64,000 bases of DNA from Pseudomonas entomophila (GCF_029193575.1 NZ_JARGCS010000024.1:1-64000), one strand, 5' to 3'. Positions 1-9,933 are shown, numbered from the stretch's first letter. Made by a program: numbers and translations. The notes: generated from the sequence alone by a model not told the origin.

Positions 1-1179
1 TTTGATCGTTCCCTTCCCCACGTTAACGTCGGCACCATCGGCCACGTTGACCACGGTAAGACCACTCTGACCGCAGCTCTGACTCGCGTCTGCTCCGAAG
101 TATTCGGTTCGGCAGTCGTTGAGTTCGACAAGATCGACTCGGCTCCGGAAGAAAAAGCGCGCGGTATCACCATCAACACCGCTCACGTCGAGTACAACTC
201 GAACATTCGTCACTACGCTCACGTCGACTGCCCAGGTCACGCTGACTACGTGAAGAACATGATCACCGGTGCTGCCCAGATGGACGGCGCGATCCTGGTT
301 TGCTCGGCCGCCGACGGTCCGATGCCGCAAACCCGTGAGCACATCCTGCTGTCCCGTCAGGTAGGCGTTCCGTACATCGTGGTCTTCCTGAACAAGGCTG
401 ACCTGGTAGACGACGCTGAGCTGCTGGAACTGGTCGAGATGGAAGTTCGCGACCTGCTGTCCACCTACGACTTCCCAGGCGACGACACCCCGATCATCAT
501 TGGTTCGGCGCGTATGGCCCTGGAAGGCAAAGACGACAACGAAATGGGCACTACCGCTGTCAAGAAGCTGGTAGAAACTCTGGATGCCTACATCCCTGAG
601 CCAGTTCGTGCGATCGACCAGCCGTTCCTGATGCCGATCGAAGACGTGTTCTCGATCTCGGGTCGCGGTACCGTTGTTACCGGCCGTATCGAGCGCGGTA
701 TCGTCAAGGTCCAGGATCCGCTGGAAATCGTTGGTCTGCGTGACACCACCACCACCACCTGCACCGGCGTTGAGATGTTCCGCAAGCTGCTGGACGAAGG
801 TCGTGCTGGCGAGAACTGCGGCGTCCTGCTGCGTGGCACCAAGCGTGACGACGTTGAGCGTGGCCAGGTTCTGGTCAAGCCAGGTTCGGTCAAGCCGCAC
901 ACCAAGTTCACCGCAGAAGTCTACGTTCTGTCGAAAGAAGAAGGCGGTCGTCACACTCCGTTCTTCAAAGGCTACCGTCCTCAGTTCTACTTCCGTACCA
1001 CTGACGTGACCGGTAACTGCGAACTGCCGGAAGGCGTTGAGATGGTAATGCCAGGTGACAACATTCAGATGACTGTCACCCTGATCAAGACCATCGCAAT
1101 GGAAGACGGTCTGCGCTTCGCCATCCGTGAAGGCGGTCGTACCGTCGGCGCCGGCGTCGTAGCCAAAATCATCGAGTAA
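1..1179 (+). CDS. tuf: Elongation factor Tu (5' end outside window)
   Basis: EF-Tu is the GTPase that carries aminoacyl-tRNA to the ribosomal A site. The frame is open from base 1, where translation begins [11 protein letters not shown], so only about the first five codons (MAKEK in relatives) are missing. The GTPase P-loop GHVDHGKT lies at the start, DCPGH (switch II) near codon 75 and NKAD near codon 131, followed by the beta-barrel domains 2 and 3. It ends with VVAKIIE and a TAA stop. A strong terminator follows, separating it from the S10 operon. Pseudomonads usually carry two near-identical tuf copies; position just before rpsJ makes this the str-operon copy, with fusA expected upstream. 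Confidence 0.98.
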   Translation, partial: FDRSLPHVNVGTIGHVDHGKTTLTAALTRVCSEVFGSAVVEFDKIDSAPEEKARGITINTAHVEYNSNIRHYAHVDCPGHADYVKNMITGAAQMDGAILVCSAADGPMPQTREHILLSRQVGVPYIVVFLNKADLVDDAELLELVEMEVRDLLSTYDFPGDDTPIIIGSARMALEGKDDNEMGTTAVKKLVETLDAYIPEPVRAIDQPFLMPIEDVFSISGRGTVVTGRIERGIVKVQDPLEIVGLRDTTTTTCTGVEMFRKLLDEGRAGENCGVLLRGTKRDDVERGQVLVKPGSVKPHTKFTAEVYVLSKEEGGRHTPFFKGYRPQFYFRTTDVTGNCELPEGVEMVMPGDNIQMTVTLIKTIAMEDGLRFAIREGGRTVGAGVVAKIIE

Positions 1180-1196
1180 TCACTCGGTCGGTTGAA

Positions 1197-1227
1197 AAAG
1201 CCCCCGCTTAGCGGGGGCTTTTTTTAT
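1197..1227 (+). terminator. Rho-independent terminator of tuf
   Basis: Stem AGCCCCCGC/GCGGGGGCT with a short TTA-type loop, followed by a run of seven or more T. It lies 18 bases after the tuf stop codon and ends transcription of the str operon. Confidence 0.92.
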
Positions 1228-1231
1228 TGGG

Positions 1232-1260
1232 TTGACACTAAATGGGGCCGTCTATAGAAT
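1232..1260 (+). promoter_or_regulatory. Sigma70 promoter of the S10 operon
   Basis: A perfect -35 box TTGACA (1232-1237) is followed after 17 bases by TAGAAT (1255-1260). It starts only five bases after the tuf terminator T-run and gives a leader of about 55 nt before rpsJ. That leader holds a small hairpin CGGGCG/CGCCCG (1276-1292). It is much shorter than the long L4-binding leader of the E. coli S10 operon. Confidence 0.85.
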
Positions 1261-1320
1261 CACGCCTCCTTTTAACGGGCGTAGTGCGCCCGATGGGAAC
1301 AGCCTGGAGTCTGAAATCCA

Positions 1321-1632
1321 ATGCAAAATCAGCAAATCCGTATCAGGTTGAAGGCTTTTGACCATCGCCTGATCGACCAATCCACCCAGGAAATCGTGGA
1401 AACCGCGAAACGTACTGGTGCACAAGTGCGTGGTCCAATTCCACTGCCTACCCGCAAAGAGCGTTTCACCGTTCTGGTCTCCCCGCACGTCAACAAAGAC
1501 GCGCGTGACCAGTACGAGATTCGCACTCATAAGCGTGTTCTGGACATCGTCCAGCCGACGGATAAAACCGTTGACGCGCTGATGAAGCTTGATCTTGCGG
1601 CAGGTGTGGAAGTGCAGATCAGCCTCGGCTAA
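1321..1632 (+). CDS. rpsJ: 30S ribosomal protein S10
   Basis: S10 (103 aa) belongs to the 30S head and, as NusE, pairs with NusB in transcription antitermination. The protein matches the family along its whole length, with the [17 protein letters not shown] start, the exposed loop around THKRV and the end [13 protein letters not shown] sequence lies about 12 bases before the ATG. It is the first gene of the S10 operon, directly downstream of a strong promoter. The 81-base spacer before rplC is the longest in this operon and contains a small hairpin near 1677-1692. Confidence 0.98.
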
Positions 1633-1713
1633 GACTTCGGTCTGAGTCGTGTAACGCTCTGAAATGGGCGGCCATAGCGGGTGAAAGCCCCGTACACTCA
1701 TGAGGTTTACAAC

Positions 1714-2349
1714 ATGACTATTGGTGTAGTCGGTCGCAAGTGCGGTATGACCCGCATTTTCACCGAAGAAGGTGTCTCCATTCCGGTCACGGTCATCGAG
1801 ATCGAGCCGAATCGTGTCACCCAGTTCAAAACTGAAGAAACCGATGGCTACCGTGCAGTGCAAGTCACTGTCGGCGAGCGTCGTGCTTCGCGCGTGACTG
1901 CCGCTCAGGCAGGTCACTTCGCCAAGGCTAACGTTGCCGCTGGTCGCGGTGTCTGGGAGTTCCGTCTTGAAGAAGGCGATTTCCAGGCTGGCGATCTGAT
2001 CAAAGCTGAACTCTTCACTGCAGGCCAGCTGGTAGACGTAACCGGTCAGTCCAAAGGTAAAGGCTTCGCCGGTACCATCAAGCGTTGGAACTTCCGTGGC
2101 CAAGATAACACCCACGGTAACTCCGTATCGCACCGTGTCCCTGGCTCCATCGGCCAGTGCCAGACTCCTGGTCGTGTATTCAAGGGCAAGAAGATGTCCG
2201 GTCACATGGGCGCTGAGCGCGTGACTGTGCAGTCCCTGGAAGTAGTACGCGTAGACGCTGAACGCAACCTGCTGCTGATCAAGGGTGCCGTTCCAGGCGC
2301 TACTGGCGGCGACGTGGTTGTGCGTCCGGCTGTCAAGGCTCGCGGTTAA
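1714..2349 (+). CDS. rplC: 50S ribosomal protein L3
   Basis: L3 (211 aa) is an early-assembly 23S rRNA binder that reaches towards the peptidyl transferase centre. The ATG at 1714 is chosen because [12 protein letters not shown] is the family N-terminus; an in-frame GTG at 1681 would add eleven non-homologous residues. The central extension carries [15 protein letters not shown], whose last Gln is the residue methylated by PrmB in E. coli, followed by [11 protein letters not shown]. It is the second gene of the S10 operon, 12 bases ahead of rplD. Confidence 0.98.
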   Translation: MTIGVVGRKCGMTRIFTEEGVSIPVTVIEIEPNRVTQFKTEETDGYRAVQVTVGERRASRVTAAQAGHFAKANVAAGRGVWEFRLEEGDFQAGDLIKAELFTAGQLVDVTGQSKGKGFAGTIKRWNFRGQDNTHGNSVSHRVPGSIGQCQTPGRVFKGKKMSGHMGAERVTVQSLEVVRVDAERNLLLIKGAVPGATGGDVVVRPAVKARG

Positions 2350-2361
2350 GGGGAAACTGAC

Positions 2362-2964
2362 ATGCAACTCAATGTAAATGACGCTCAGGCGATCGAAGTT
2401 TCCGAACTGACTTTCGGTGGCGAATTCAACGAGACGCTGGTACACCAAGCAGTCGTGGCCTACATGGCCGGCGGCCGTCAGGGCACCAAGCAGCAGAAGA
2501 CCCGTTCTGACGTAGCCGGTGGCGGCAAGCGCCCATGGCGTCAGAAGGGTACTGGCCGTGCTCGTGCCGGTACCACCCGTGGTCCGATCTGGCGTGGCGG
2601 TGGTGTAACCTTCGCAGCTCGTCCTCAGGATCACTCGCAGAAGCTCAACAAGAAGATGTACCGCGCAGCCCTGCGCTCCATCCTCGCCGAGCTGGTGCGT
2701 AGCGACCGTCTGGTCGTGGTTCAGGACTTCGCTGTAGAAGCCCCGAAAACCAAAGACCTGCTGAACAAGCTGAACGGCATGGGCCTGAACGACGTCCTGA
2801 TCGTATCGGACGCCGTTGATCAGAACCTGTACCTGGCTGCTCGCAACCTGCCGCACGTCGATGTACGTGACGTCCAAGGTTCCGACCCGGTCAGCCTGAT
2901 CGCCTACGAGAAAGTGTTGATCACTGTCTCGGCCGTGAAGAAATTCGAGGAGCTGCTGGGATGA
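2362..2964 (+). CDS. rplD: 50S ribosomal protein L4
   Basis: L4 (200 aa) lines the nascent-peptide tunnel together with L22. The protein has the basic tunnel loop ([25 protein letters not shown], from about residue 45), a rearranged Rossmann-like core and the C-terminal [12 protein letters not shown]. In E. coli L4 also represses its own operon, but the short leader seen here gives no evidence for that mechanism. The stop overlaps the rplW start by four bases, which implies translational coupling. Confidence 0.98.
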   Translation: MQLNVNDAQAIEVSELTFGGEFNETLVHQAVVAYMAGGRQGTKQQKTRSDVAGGGKRPWRQKGTGRARAGTTRGPIWRGGGVTFAARPQDHSQKLNKKMYRAALRSILAELVRSDRLVVVQDFAVEAPKTKDLLNKLNGMGLNDVLIVSDAVDQNLYLAARNLPHVDVRDVQGSDPVSLIAYEKVLITVSAVKKFEELLG

Positions 2965-3260
2965 ACCAGGAACGCGTATTCAAAGTCCTCCTTGGCCCGC
3001 ACGTTTCCGAGAAGGCTACCGTTCTGGCTGAGAAAAAAGGCCAGTTCGTATTCAAGGTTGCTACCGATGCAACCAAGCTGGAAATCAAGAAAGCTGTCGA
3101 AGGCCTGTTCAACGTAAAAGTTGAAAACGTGTCGACTGTCAACGTCCTGGGTAAAACCAAGCGTACCGCACGTGGTCTGGGCAAGCGTAATGACTGGAAG
3201 AAGGCGATCGTCTCCCTTCAGCCAGGCCAAGATCTCGATTTCAGCAGCAGTGCTGAGTAA
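2961..3260 (+). CDS. rplW: 50S ribosomal protein L23
   Basis: L23 (99 aa) sits at the tunnel exit and is the docking site for trigger factor and SRP. The sequence has the family features: [12 protein letters not shown] near the N-terminus with the docking Glu, the long loop [23 protein letters not shown], and an acidic end. The start overlaps rplD by four bases (ATGA). It lies 14 bases upstream of rplB in the S10 operon. Confidence 0.98.
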   Translation: MNQERVFKVLLGPHVSEKATVLAEKKGQFVFKVATDATKLEIKKAVEGLFNVKVENVSTVNVLGKTKRTARGLGKRNDWKKAIVSLQPGQDLDFSSSAE

Positions 3261-3274
3261 GGAAGGGGTGCATC

Positions 3275-4099
3275 ATGGCAATCGTTAAATGCAAACCGAC
3301 TTCCCCTGGCCGCCGTTTCGTGGTCAAGGTGGTCAACCAGGAGCTGCACAAAGGCGCTCCTCACGCACCGCTGATCGAGAAGAAATCGAAGTCTGGTGGT
3401 CGTAACAACAATGGCCGCATTACCACTCGTCACATTGGTGGTGGTCATAAGCAGCACTACCGTCTGGTCGACTTCCGTCGCAACGACAAAGATGGCATTC
3501 CAGCCACTGTCGAGCGCGTCGAATATGACCCGAACCGTACTGCTCACATCGCCCTGCTGTGCTACGCAGACGGCGAGCGTCGCTACATCATCGCCCCTAA
3601 AGGCGTGAGTGCTGGCGACCAGCTGATCGCAGGTGCTCTGGCCCCAATCAAGGCCGGTAACTCCCTGCAGCTGCGCAACATCCCAGTAGGTAGCACCGTT
3701 CACGGCATCGAACTGAAGCCGGGTAAAGGTGCTCAGATCGCTCGTTCCGCTGGCGCTTCGGCTCAGCTGATCGCTCGTGAAGGTGCCTACGTGACTCTGC
3801 GTCTGCGCTCCGGTGAGATGCGTAAAGTGCTGGCTGAGTGCCGTGCGACCCTGGGCGAAGTCTCGAACTCCGAGCACAGCCTGCGTTCGCTGGGTAAAGC
3901 AGGTGCCAAACGCTGGCGCGGCGTTCGCCCAACCGTTCGTGGCGTTGCCATGAACCCGGTTGACCACCCGCATGGTGGTGGTGAAGGTCGTACCTCCGGT
4001 GGTCGTCATCCGGTATCGCCATGGGGCTTCCCGACCAAGGGTGCGAAGACCCGTGGTAATAAGCGTACCGACAACATGATCGTCCGTCGTCGCAAGTAA
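3275..4099 (+). CDS. rplB: 50S ribosomal protein L2
   Basis: L2 (274 aa) is needed for subunit joining and peptidyl transferase activity. The N-terminal OB-like domain, the SH3-like domain and the basic C-terminal tail are all present. The invariant [14 protein letters not shown] motif, which contains the functionally important His (E. coli His229), is intact. The ATG follows a GGAAGGGG ribosome-binding site by eight bases. Fourth and longest ribosomal protein gene of the S10 operon. Confidence 0.98.
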   Translation: MAIVKCKPTSPGRRFVVKVVNQELHKGAPHAPLIEKKSKSGGRNNNGRITTRHIGGGHKQHYRLVDFRRNDKDGIPATVERVEYDPNRTAHIALLCYADGERRYIIAPKGVSAGDQLIAGALAPIKAGNSLQLRNIPVGSTVHGIELKPGKGAQIARSAGASAQLIAREGAYVTLRLRSGEMRKVLAECRATLGEVSNSEHSLRSLGKAGAKRWRGVRPTVRGVAMNPVDHPHGGGEGRTSGGRHPVSPWGFPTKGAKTRGNKRTDNMIVRRRK

Positions 4100-4115
4100 C
4101 TAGAGGGATACGACA

Positions 4116-4391
4116 GTGCCACGTTCTCTGAAAAAAGGTCCTTTTATCGATCTTCACCTTCTGAAGAAGATCGAAGTGGCGGTGGAGAAGAACGATCGCA
4201 AGCCGGTGAAAACCTGGTCGCGCCGTTCGATGATCCTGCCACAAATGGTCGGTCTGACCATCGCGGTACACAACGGTCGCCAACACGTCCCCGTTCTCGT
4301 GAACGAAGACATGGTCGGCCACAAACTGGGCGAGTTCGCCGGTACCCGCACCTATCGCGGGCACGTGGCTGACAAGAAAGCCAAGCGTTAA
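4116..4391 (+). CDS. rpsS: 30S ribosomal protein S19
   Basis: S19 (91 aa) forms the S13-S19 pair in the 30S head that contacts the A-site finger. The protein is full length, [17 protein letters not shown] to VADKKAKR, with the conserved [11 protein letters not shown] core. It starts with GTG, preceded by AGAGGGAT at a good distance; no in-frame ATG fits the family N-terminus. Sixteen bases separate it from rplB. Confidence 0.97.
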
Positions 4392-4402
4392 GGGGTAAGG
4401 AA

Positions 4403-4735
4403 ATGGAAGTAGCCGCTAAGTTGTCGGGCGCTCGAATCTCCGCCCAGAAAGCCCGCTTGGTCGCCGACCAGATCCGCGGGAAGAAGGTGGGCGAAGCGCT
4501 CAACCTGTTGGCCTTCAGCAGCAAAAAAGCCGCTGAAATCATGAAGAAAGTCCTCGAGTCGGCCGTTGCCAACGCCGAACACAACGAAGGCGCAGACGTT
4601 GATGACCTGAAGGTCAGCACCGTTTTCGTCAACGAAGGGCGTTCGCTGAAGCGCATCATGCCGCGTGCCAAAGGCCGCGCTGATCGCATCGTCAAGCGGT
4701 CTTGCCATATCACTGTCAAGGTTGCGGACAAGTAA
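4403..4735 (+). CDS. rplV: 50S ribosomal protein L22
   Basis: L22 (110 aa) binds all 23S rRNA domains; its beta-hairpin forms the tunnel constriction where macrolide-resistance mutations arise in other bacteria. The hairpin region [22 protein letters not shown] is intact, with no insertion or deletion. The gene follows rpsS by 11 bases and has a GGGGTAAGG ribosome-binding site. Confidence 0.98.
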
Positions 4736-4748
4736 CGGAGTCGATCAG

Positions 4749-5435
4749 ATGGGTCAGAAAGTACATCCCACTGGCATTCGCCTGGGAATCGTCAAGGAGC
4801 ACACCTCCGTCTGGTACGCAGACGGTGCTACTTACGCAGATTACCTGTTGAAGGATCTGAAAACGCGTGAGTACCTCCAAGACAAACTAAAAAGCGCGTC
4901 CGTAAGCCGTATCGATATTCATCGTCCGGCTCAAACTGCACGCATCACCATCCACACCGCTCGTCCCGGTATCGTTATCGGTAAGAAGGGTGAGGATGTC
5001 GAGAAGCTGCGTCAGGACCTGACCAAGCAGATGGGTGTGCCTGTGCACATCAACATCGAAGAGATCCGCAAGCCGGAACTCGACGCCATGCTGGTTGCCC
5101 AGAGCGTAGCCCAGCAGCTGGAGCGCCGCGTAATGTTCCGTCGCGCCATGAAGCGCGCCGTACAGAACGCCATGCGTATTGGTGCCAAGGGCATCAAGAT
5201 CCAGGTGAGCGGTCGTCTCGGCGGTGCCGAGATCGCACGTACCGAATGGTATCGCGAAGGTCGTGTGCCTCTGCACACCCTGCGTGCCGATATCGACTAC
5301 AACACCTACGAAGCTCACACCACCTACGGTGTGATCGGTGTCAAGGTTTGGATCTTCAAGGGCGAGGTCATCGGTGGCCGCCAGGAAGAACTGAAGCCTC
5401 AAGCACCAGCGCCTCGTAAAAAAGCTGCTAAGTAA
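4749..5435 (+). CDS. rpsC: 30S ribosomal protein S3
   Basis: S3 (228 aa) lies at the mRNA entry channel and has mRNA helicase activity with S4 and S5. The start at 4749 gives [13 protein letters not shown], the family N-terminus. The type II KH domain shows the [10 protein letters not shown] signature (GxxG loop) near residue 80, and the C-terminal domain contains [31 protein letters not shown], here noted by its key residues. The basic tail RKKAAK ends the protein. Confidence 0.98.
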   Translation: MGQKVHPTGIRLGIVKEHTSVWYADGATYADYLLKDLKTREYLQDKLKSASVSRIDIHRPAQTARITIHTARPGIVIGKKGEDVEKLRQDLTKQMGVPVHINIEEIRKPELDAMLVAQSVAQQLERRVMFRRAMKRAVQNAMRIGAKGIKIQVSGRLGGAEIARTEWYREGRVPLHTLRADIDYNTYEAHTTYGVIGVKVWIFKGEVIGGRQEELKPQAPAPRKKAAK

Positions 5436-5447
5436 GGGGTACGCCAA

Positions 5448-5861
5448 ATGTTGCAACCAAAGCGTACAAAATTCCGCAAGCAGATGACCGGCCACAACCG
5501 TGGTCTGGCCCTGCGCGGTAGCAAGGTCAGCTTCGGCGAGTTCGCCCTGAAAGCTGTCGCCCGCGGTCGCCTCACCGCCCGCCAGATCGAGTCGGCACGT
5601 CGTGCCCTGACCCGTCACGTTAAACGTGGCGGCAAGATCTGGATCCGCGTCTTCCCGGACAAGCCGGTTACCAAGAAGCCTCTCGAGGTTCGTATGGGTA
5701 AAGGTAAGGGTTCCGTGGAGTACTGGGTTGCCCAGATCCAGCCAGGCAAAGTCCTGTACGAGATCGAGGGTGTTTCTGAAGAGCTGGCGCGCGAAGCTTT
5801 CGCCCTGGCTGCTGCAAAGCTGCCTCTCGCCACCTCCTTTGTTAAGCGGACGGTGATGTGA
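5448..5861 (+). CDS. rplP: 50S ribosomal protein L16
   Basis: L16 (137 aa) helps position A- and P-site t[22 protein letters not shown] is the standard N-terminus; the loop around [14 protein letters not shown] contains the Arg that is hydroxylated by RoxA/YcfD in E. coli. The TGA stop overlaps the ATG of rpmC by one base, so the two are probably translationally coupled. Confidence 0.98.
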
Positions 5862-6052
5862 TGAAAGCGAATGAACTTCGTGAAAAATCGGCACAGCAAC
5901 TGAATGAGCAACTGCTCGGCTTGCTGCGCGACCAGTTCAATCTGCGTATGCAGAAAGCAACTGGCCAGTTGGGGCAGTCGCACCTGCTCTCGCAAGTTAA
6001 GCGTGACATCGCTCGCGTGAAAACTGTGCTCAACCAGCAGGCAGGTAAGTGA
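5861..6052 (+). CDS. rpmC: 50S ribosomal protein L29
   Basis: L29 (63 aa) is a two-helix protein beside L23 at the tunnel exit. [18 protein letters not shown] begins the first helix and the second runs to [12 protein letters not shown] 5861 is chosen because it overlaps the rplP stop (TGATG) and matches family length; a GTG three bases earlier would only add one Met. Confidence 0.97.
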
Positions 6053-6054
6053 TC

Positions 6055-6321
6055 ATGGCTGAAGCTGAAAAAACCGTCCGTACGCTGACTGGCCGTGTCG
6101 TCAGCGACAAAATGGACAAGACCATCACCGTTCTGATCGAGCGTCGCGTCAAGCACCCGATCTACGGTAAATACGTTAAGCGTTCGACTAAGCTGCACGC
6201 GCACGACGAATCCAACCAGTGCAAGATCGGCGACAAGGTTTCCATTCGCGAAACCCGTCCGCTGGCCAAGACCAAGTCCTGGGCACTGGTTGAAGTCCTC
6301 GAACGCGCTGTTGAAGTCTAA
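6055..6321 (+). CDS. rpsQ: 30S ribosomal protein S17
   Basis: S17 (88 aa) is a primary 16S rRNA binder with an OB fold. The core motifs [34 protein letters not shown] and [13 protein letters not shown] are all present. The start at ATG 6055 ([13 protein letters not shown]) is two bases after the rpmC stop. It is the last gene of the S10 operon and runs into the spc genes with only 23 bases between, without a visible terminator. Confidence 0.98.
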   Translation: MAEAEKTVRTLTGRVVSDKMDKTITVLIERRVKHPIYGKYVKRSTKLHAHDESNQCKIGDKVSIRETRPLAKTKSWALVEVLERAVEV

Positions 6322-6344
6322 GGGCTAGGGGTCGGAGAAATTTT

Positions 6345-6713
6345 ATGATTCAGACTCAATCCATGCTCGATGTGGCCGATAACAGCGGCGCTCGTCGCGT
6401 CATGTGCATCAAGGTGCTCGGCGGTTCCCACCGCCGTTACGCCGGCATCGGTGACATCATCAAAGTAACCGTCAAGGAAGCGATTCCGCGCGGTAAGGTC
6501 AAGAAAGGCCAGGTGATGACCGCTGTTGTCGTCCGTACCCGTCACGGTGTACGTCGCGCTGACGGTTCCATCATTCGTTTCGACGGCAACGCTGCTGTTC
6601 TGCTGAACAACAAGCAAGAGCCGATCGGTACTCGCATCTTCGGGCCAGTGACCCGTGAACTTCGTACTGAGAAGTTCATGAAGATCGTCTCGCTCGCCCC
6701 TGAAGTGCTGTAA
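6345..6713 (+). CDS. rplN: 50S ribosomal protein L14
   Basis: L14 (122 aa) forms intersubunit bridge B8 and is the binding site for RsfS. The sequence begins [21 protein letters not shown] and keeps the KKGxVxTAVVVRT block. A GGGGTCGGAG stretch supplies the ribosome-binding site. It is the first gene of the spc group; no separate promoter is evident in the 23-base gap after rpsQ, so S10 and spc are likely one transcript here. Confidence 0.98.
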   Translation: MIQTQSMLDVADNSGARRVMCIKVLGGSHRRYAGIGDIIKVTVKEAIPRGKVKKGQVMTAVVVRTRHGVRRADGSIIRFDGNAAVLLNNKQEPIGTRIFGPVTRELRTEKFMKIVSLAPEVL

Positions 6714-6724
6714 GGAGATCCGAC

Positions 6725-7039
6725 ATGCAAAAGATTCGTCGTGACGACGAGATCATCGTGATCGCCGGCAAAGACAAGGGCAAGCGCGGTAAGGTGCTGA
6801 AGGTGCTCGCTGACGACCGTCTGGTCGTTGGCGGTGTCAACCTGGTCAAGCGTCATACCAAGCCTAACCCGATGGCGGGCGTCCAAGGCGGTATCGTCGA
6901 GAAAGAAGCGCCTCTGCACGCTTCCAACGTTGCCATCTTCAACAGCGAAACCAACAAGGCTGACCGCGTTGGCTTCAAAGTCGAAGACGGCAAGAAAATT
7001 CGTGTCTTCAAGTCGACCCAGAAAGCGGTTGATGCTTGA
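6725..7039 (+). CDS. rplX: 50S ribosomal protein L24
   Basis: L24 (104 aa) initiates 50S assembly. The KOW motif is seen near the N-terminus ([20 protein letters not shown]), followed by the loop [22 protein letters not shown] that reaches the tunnel exit. A TAAGGAG ribosome-binding site precedes ATG 6725, overlapping the stop of rplN. Confidence 0.98.
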   Translation: MQKIRRDDEIIVIAGKDKGKRGKVLKVLADDRLVVGGVNLVKRHTKPNPMAGVQGGIVEKEAPLHASNVAIFNSETNKADRVGFKVEDGKKIRVFKSTQKAVDA

Positions 7040-7059
7040 ACACTGCTAGGTAGAAGACA

Positions 7060-7599
7060 ATGGCACGACTCAAAGAGATTTACCGGAACGAAATCGCTCC
7101 CAAGCTTAAGGAAGAGCTTAAGCTCGCGAACGTGATGGAAGTTCCGCGCGTAACCAAGATCACCCTGAACATGGGCCTGGGCGAAGCGATCGGCGACAAG
7201 AAAGTCATCGAGCACGCTGTCGCCGACCTCGAGAAGATCACCGGTCAAAAGCCGGTCGTGACTTTCGCGCGTAAATCCATCGCGGGCTTCAAAGTCCGTG
7301 AGGGCTGGCCGATCGGTGTCAAGGTGACCCTGCGTCGCGACAAGATGTACGAATTCCTGGACCGCCTGCTGGCGATCTCCCTGCCTCGGGTTCGCGACTT
7401 CCGCGGCCTGAATGCCAAGTCCTTCGATGGTCGCGGCAACTACAGCATGGGCGTGAAAGAGCAGATCATTTTCCCGGAAATCGATTACGACAAGATCGAT
7501 GCTCTGCGCGGTTTGGACATCACCCTGACCACCACTGCTCGTTCGGATGAAGAAGGCCGCGCTCTGCTGCGTGCTTTCAAATTCCCGTTCCGCAACTGA
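7060..7599 (+). CDS. rplE: 50S ribosomal protein L5
   Basis: L5 (179 aa) binds 5S rRNA in the central protuberance together with L18 and L25. The protein has the standard start [20 protein letters not shown], the [13 protein letters not shown] block and the [21 protein letters not shown] block. In E. coli, S8 binds mRNA near this start codon to regulate the spc operon; the 20-base rplX-rplE gap here is too short for me to judge a similar site. Confidence 0.98.
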   Translation: MARLKEIYRNEIAPKLKEELKLANVMEVPRVTKITLNMGLGEAIGDKKVIEHAVADLEKITGQKPVVTFARKSIAGFKVREGWPIGVKVTLRRDKMYEFLDRLLAISLPRVRDFRGLNAKSFDGRGNYSMGVKEQIIFPEIDYDKIDALRGLDITLTTTARSDEEGRALLRAFKFPFRN

Positions 7600-7612
7600 T
7601 TGGAGTAGGAAA

Positions 7613-7918
7613 ATGGCCAAGAAGAGCATGAAAAACCGCGAGCTGAAGCGTCAGCTCACGGTAGCCAAGTACGCCAAAAAGCGTGCCGAGCTGAAAGCGA
7701 CCATCGTCAACCTGAACGCCTCTCCTGAAGAGCGTTTCGCTGCCGTTGTCGCCCTGCAGAAGCAGCCGCGTGATGCCAGCGCCTCGCGCCTGCGCAACCG
7801 TTGCCGTCTGACCGGTCGTCCGCACGGTGTATACCGTAAGTTCGGCCTGGGCCGTAACATGCTGCGCCAAGCTGCAATGCGCGGTGATGTTCCAGGTCTG
7901 GTCAAAGCCAGCTGGTAA
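7613..7918 (+). CDS. rpsN: 30S ribosomal protein S14 (zinc-free form)
   Basis: S14 (101 aa) is a late-assembling protein of the 30S head. It is the long form without zinc-binding CxxC pairs; only one Cys is present ([11 protein letters not shown]). ATG 7613 ([14 protein letters not shown]) follows TTGGAGTAGG. It ends 209 bases before rpsH, an unusually wide gap inside spc that holds a strong hairpin. Confidence 0.98.
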   Translation: MAKKSMKNRELKRQLTVAKYAKKRAELKATIVNLNASPEERFAAVVALQKQPRDASASRLRNRCRLTGRPHGVYRKFGLGRNMLRQAAMRGDVPGLVKASW

Positions 7919-7977
7919 TCGCGGTTGGTGTGATTCCGGCGGGAGGGGAGCGATCTTCCGACCGCCGGTGACATCGC

Positions 7978-8020
7978 AACGAAACAAGCCCCCTCGTGGG
8001 GCTTGTTTCGTTTCTGTCTT
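7978..8020 (+). terminator. Long perfect hairpin between rpsN and rpsH
   Basis: Arms AACGAAACAAGCCCC (7978-7992) and GGGGCTTGTTTCGTT (7998-8012) form a perfect 15-bp stem with loop CTCGT. The 3' side is followed by a T-rich but interrupted tract TTCTGTCTTGT. This looks like an intrinsic terminator or attenuator placed inside the spc operon. It may instead be an RNA-processing or stability structure. Confidence 0.65.
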
Positions 8021-8031
8021 GTGTCTAGAAT
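8003..8031 (+). promoter_or_regulatory. Possible internal promoter for rpsH-rpmJ
   Basis: TTGTTT (8003-8008) and TAGAAT (8026-8031) are separated by 17 bases. The -10 box equals that of the S10 promoter at 1255, while the -35 matches only TTG. The -35 lies within the 3' arm of the hairpin, so termination and re-initiation would be physically interlocked. The remaining leader to rpsH is about 90 nt. Confidence 0.35.
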
Positions 8032-8127
8032 GACCGGCTCACCTGAGCCCGGGTTTTTTACCCTGCGCGTTTGGGTGGTTGTGATAGCCGCAAGGCTAAT
8101 AATTCTTGTATCAGGAGCATCTAGCCC

Positions 8128-8520
8128 ATGAGTATGCAGGACCCGTTAGCGGACATGCTAACTCGCATCCGTAATGCCCAGATGGCTGAAAAGTCCGTCG
8201 TAAGCATGCCTTCCTCCACCCTGAAGGTCGCGGTTGCCAAAGTTCTGAAGGACGAAGGTTACATCGCTGGCTACCAGGTCAGTGGCGAAGCCAAACCTTC
8301 CCTGTCGATCGAACTGAAGTACTTCGAAGGCCGTCCGGTCATCGAGGAACTGAAGCGCTCCAGCCGTCCAGGCCTGCGCCAGTACAAATCCGTTGCAGAC
8401 CTGCCGAAAGTACGTGGCGGCCTGGGCGTGTCTATCGTCTCCACCAACAAAGGTGTGATGACTGACCGCGCTGCGCGCGCTGCCGGTGTCGGCGGCGAAG
8501 TGCTCTGCACTGTGTTCTAA
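8128..8520 (+). CDS. rpsH: 30S ribosomal protein S8
   Basis: S8 (130 aa) binds the central domain of 16S rRNA and is the spc autorepressor in E. coli. The sequence [18 protein letters not shown] and the C-terminal [28 protein letters not shown] block (key residues STNKG) are conserved. TCAGGAGC lies at proper distance from the ATG. It is the first gene after the 209-base hairpin-containing gap. Confidence 0.98.
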   Translation: MSMQDPLADMLTRIRNAQMAEKSVVSMPSSTLKVAVAKVLKDEGYIAGYQVSGEAKPSLSIELKYFEGRPVIEELKRSSRPGLRQYKSVADLPKVRGGLGVSIVSTNKGVMTDRAARAAGVGGEVLCTVF

Positions 8521-8532
8521 GGGGAGATAGGC

Positions 8533-9066
8533 ATGTCTCGCGTCGCTAAGAACCCCGTTAAGCTGCCATCCGGCGTCGAAGTCAAATTCGCCGGCCAGCA
8601 GCTTTCGGTGAAAGGTGCCAAAGGCACTCTCGAACTGAACGTTCACTCGTCTGTTGAAGTTACCGAAGAGTCTGGCGAGCTGCGCTTTGTCGCTCGCAAC
8701 GGTGACCAGCAAGCTCGCGCCATGGCCGGTACCACCCGCGCCCTGGTGAACAACATGGTCCAAGGCGTAAGCCAAGGCTTCGAGCGCAAGCTCCAGCTGG
8801 TCGGTGTTGGTTACAAGGCACAGGCCAAGGGCAACGTCCTGAACCTGGCCCTGGGCTTCTCTCACCCAGTGGACTACGAACTGCCAGCCGGTATCACCGC
8901 TGAAACCCCAAGCCAGACCGACATCCTGATCAAGGGTATCGACAAGCAGCTGGTGGGTCAGGTGGCCGCTGAAATCCGCGACTTCCGTCCGCCAGAGCCT
9001 TACAAGGGCAAGGGTGTGCGTTACGCGGACGAAGTAGTCCGTCGTAAAGAAGCCAAGAAGAAGTAG
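8533..9066 (+). CDS. rplF: 50S ribosomal protein L6
   Basis: L6 (177 aa) sits near the sarcin-ricin loop. Two tandem copies of the L6 fold are visible, with the family signature [14 protein letters not shown] near the C-terminus and a basic tail (RRKEAKKK). The gene is preceded by AAGGGGAGATAG overlapping the rpsH stop. Confidence 0.98.
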   Translation: MSRVAKNPVKLPSGVEVKFAGQQLSVKGAKGTLELNVHSSVEVTEESGELRFVARNGDQQARAMAGTTRALVNNMVQGVSQGFERKLQLVGVGYKAQAKGNVLNLALGFSHPVDYELPAGITAETPSQTDILIKGIDKQLVGQVAAEIRDFRPPEPYKGKGVRYADEVVRRKEAKKK

Positions 9067-9076
9067 GGCCTAGCAA

Positions 9077-9427
9077 ATGACCGACAAAAAAGTTACTCGA
9101 CTGCGTCGCGCTCGCAAAGCACGCCTGAAAATGCACGAGCTCGAAGCCGTGCGTCTGTGCGTGTTCCGCTCCTCGCAGCACATCTATGCCCAGGTCATCT
9201 CGGCCGACGGCAGCAAGGTTCTGGCAAGTGCCTCGACCTTGGACAAAGAACTGCGTGATGGCGCCACTGGCAACATCGACGCGGCCACTAAGGTTGGCAA
9301 GCTGGTAGCTGAGCGCGCGAAAGCCGCCGGTGTATCTCAAGTTGCCTTTGACCGTTCCGGCTTCAAGTACCATGGCCGCGTCAAAGCGCTGGCTGATGCT
9401 GCTCGTGAAGGCGGGCTGGAGTTCTAA
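9077..9427 (+). CDS. rplR: 50S ribosomal protein L18
   Basis: L18 (116 aa) binds 5S rRNA with L5. It shows the basic N-terminus ([16 protein letters not shown]), the [11 protein letters not shown] strand and the C-terminal [23 protein letters not shown] block, given here by key residues. Four bases separate its stop from rpsE. Confidence 0.98.
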   Translation: MTDKKVTRLRRARKARLKMHELEAVRLCVFRSSQHIYAQVISADGSKVLASASTLDKELRDGATGNIDAATKVGKLVAERAKAAGVSQVAFDRSGFKYHGRVKALADAAREGGLEF

Positions 9428-9430
9428 GTT

Positions 9431-9931
9431 ATGGCAAATAACGATCAAAAGCGCGACGAAGGCTACATCGAGAAGCTGGTTCAAGTTAACCGCGTAGCCA
9501 AAACCGTTAAGGGCGGCCGTATCTTCACCTTCACCGCGTTGACCGTGGTAGGTGATGGCAAGGGTCGCGTTGGTTTTGGCCGTGGCAAGTCGCGTGAAGT
9601 GCCTGCTGCCATCCAGAAGGCTATGGAAGCTGCTCGTCGCAACATGATCCAGGTCGACCTGAAGGGCACCACCCTGCAGTACGCCACCAAGGCTGCCCAC
9701 GGCGCCTCGAAGGTCTACATGCAGCCTGCCTCGGAAGGTACCGGTATCATCGCTGGCGGCGCCATGCGTGCTGTCCTGGAAGTTGCTGGTGTTCAGAACG
9801 TCCTGGCCAAGTGCTACGGTTCGACCAACCCAGTGAACGTGGTTTACGCCACCTTCAAGGGCCTGAAAGCCATGCAATCTCCTGAGTCCATTGCTGCCAA
9901 GCGCGGCAAGAGCGTTGAGGAGATCTTCTGA
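9431..9931 (+). CDS. rpsE: 30S ribosomal protein S5
   Basis: S5 (166 aa) takes part in decoding accuracy and mRNA unwinding. The double-stranded RNA-binding-like domain carries [23 protein letters not shown] (key residues K, G, R) and the S5 C-terminal domain carries [19 protein letters not shown]. The spectinomycin-loop region KTVKGGR is normal. The gene directly precedes rpmD with a two-base gap. Confidence 0.98.
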   Translation: MANNDQKRDEGYIEKLVQVNRVAKTVKGGRIFTFTALTVVGDGKGRVGFGRGKSREVPAAIQKAMEAARRNMIQVDLKGTTLQYATKAAHGASKVYMQPASEGTGIIAGGAMRAVLEVAGVQNVLAKCYGSTNPVNVVYATFKGLKAMQSPESIAAKRGKSVEEIF

Positions 9932-9933
9932 TC

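Noticed and set aside
1276..1292. L4-binding leader for autogenous control of the S10 operon
   Set aside because: Only one small hairpin is present in a 55-base leader; the multi-hairpin structure of the E. coli leader is absent.
1252..2877. Long open minus-strand frame (about 540 codons) opposite rpsJ-rplD
   Set aside because: It is antisense to strongly conserved ribosomal protein genes; its length reflects their codon bias, and the translation shows no domain.
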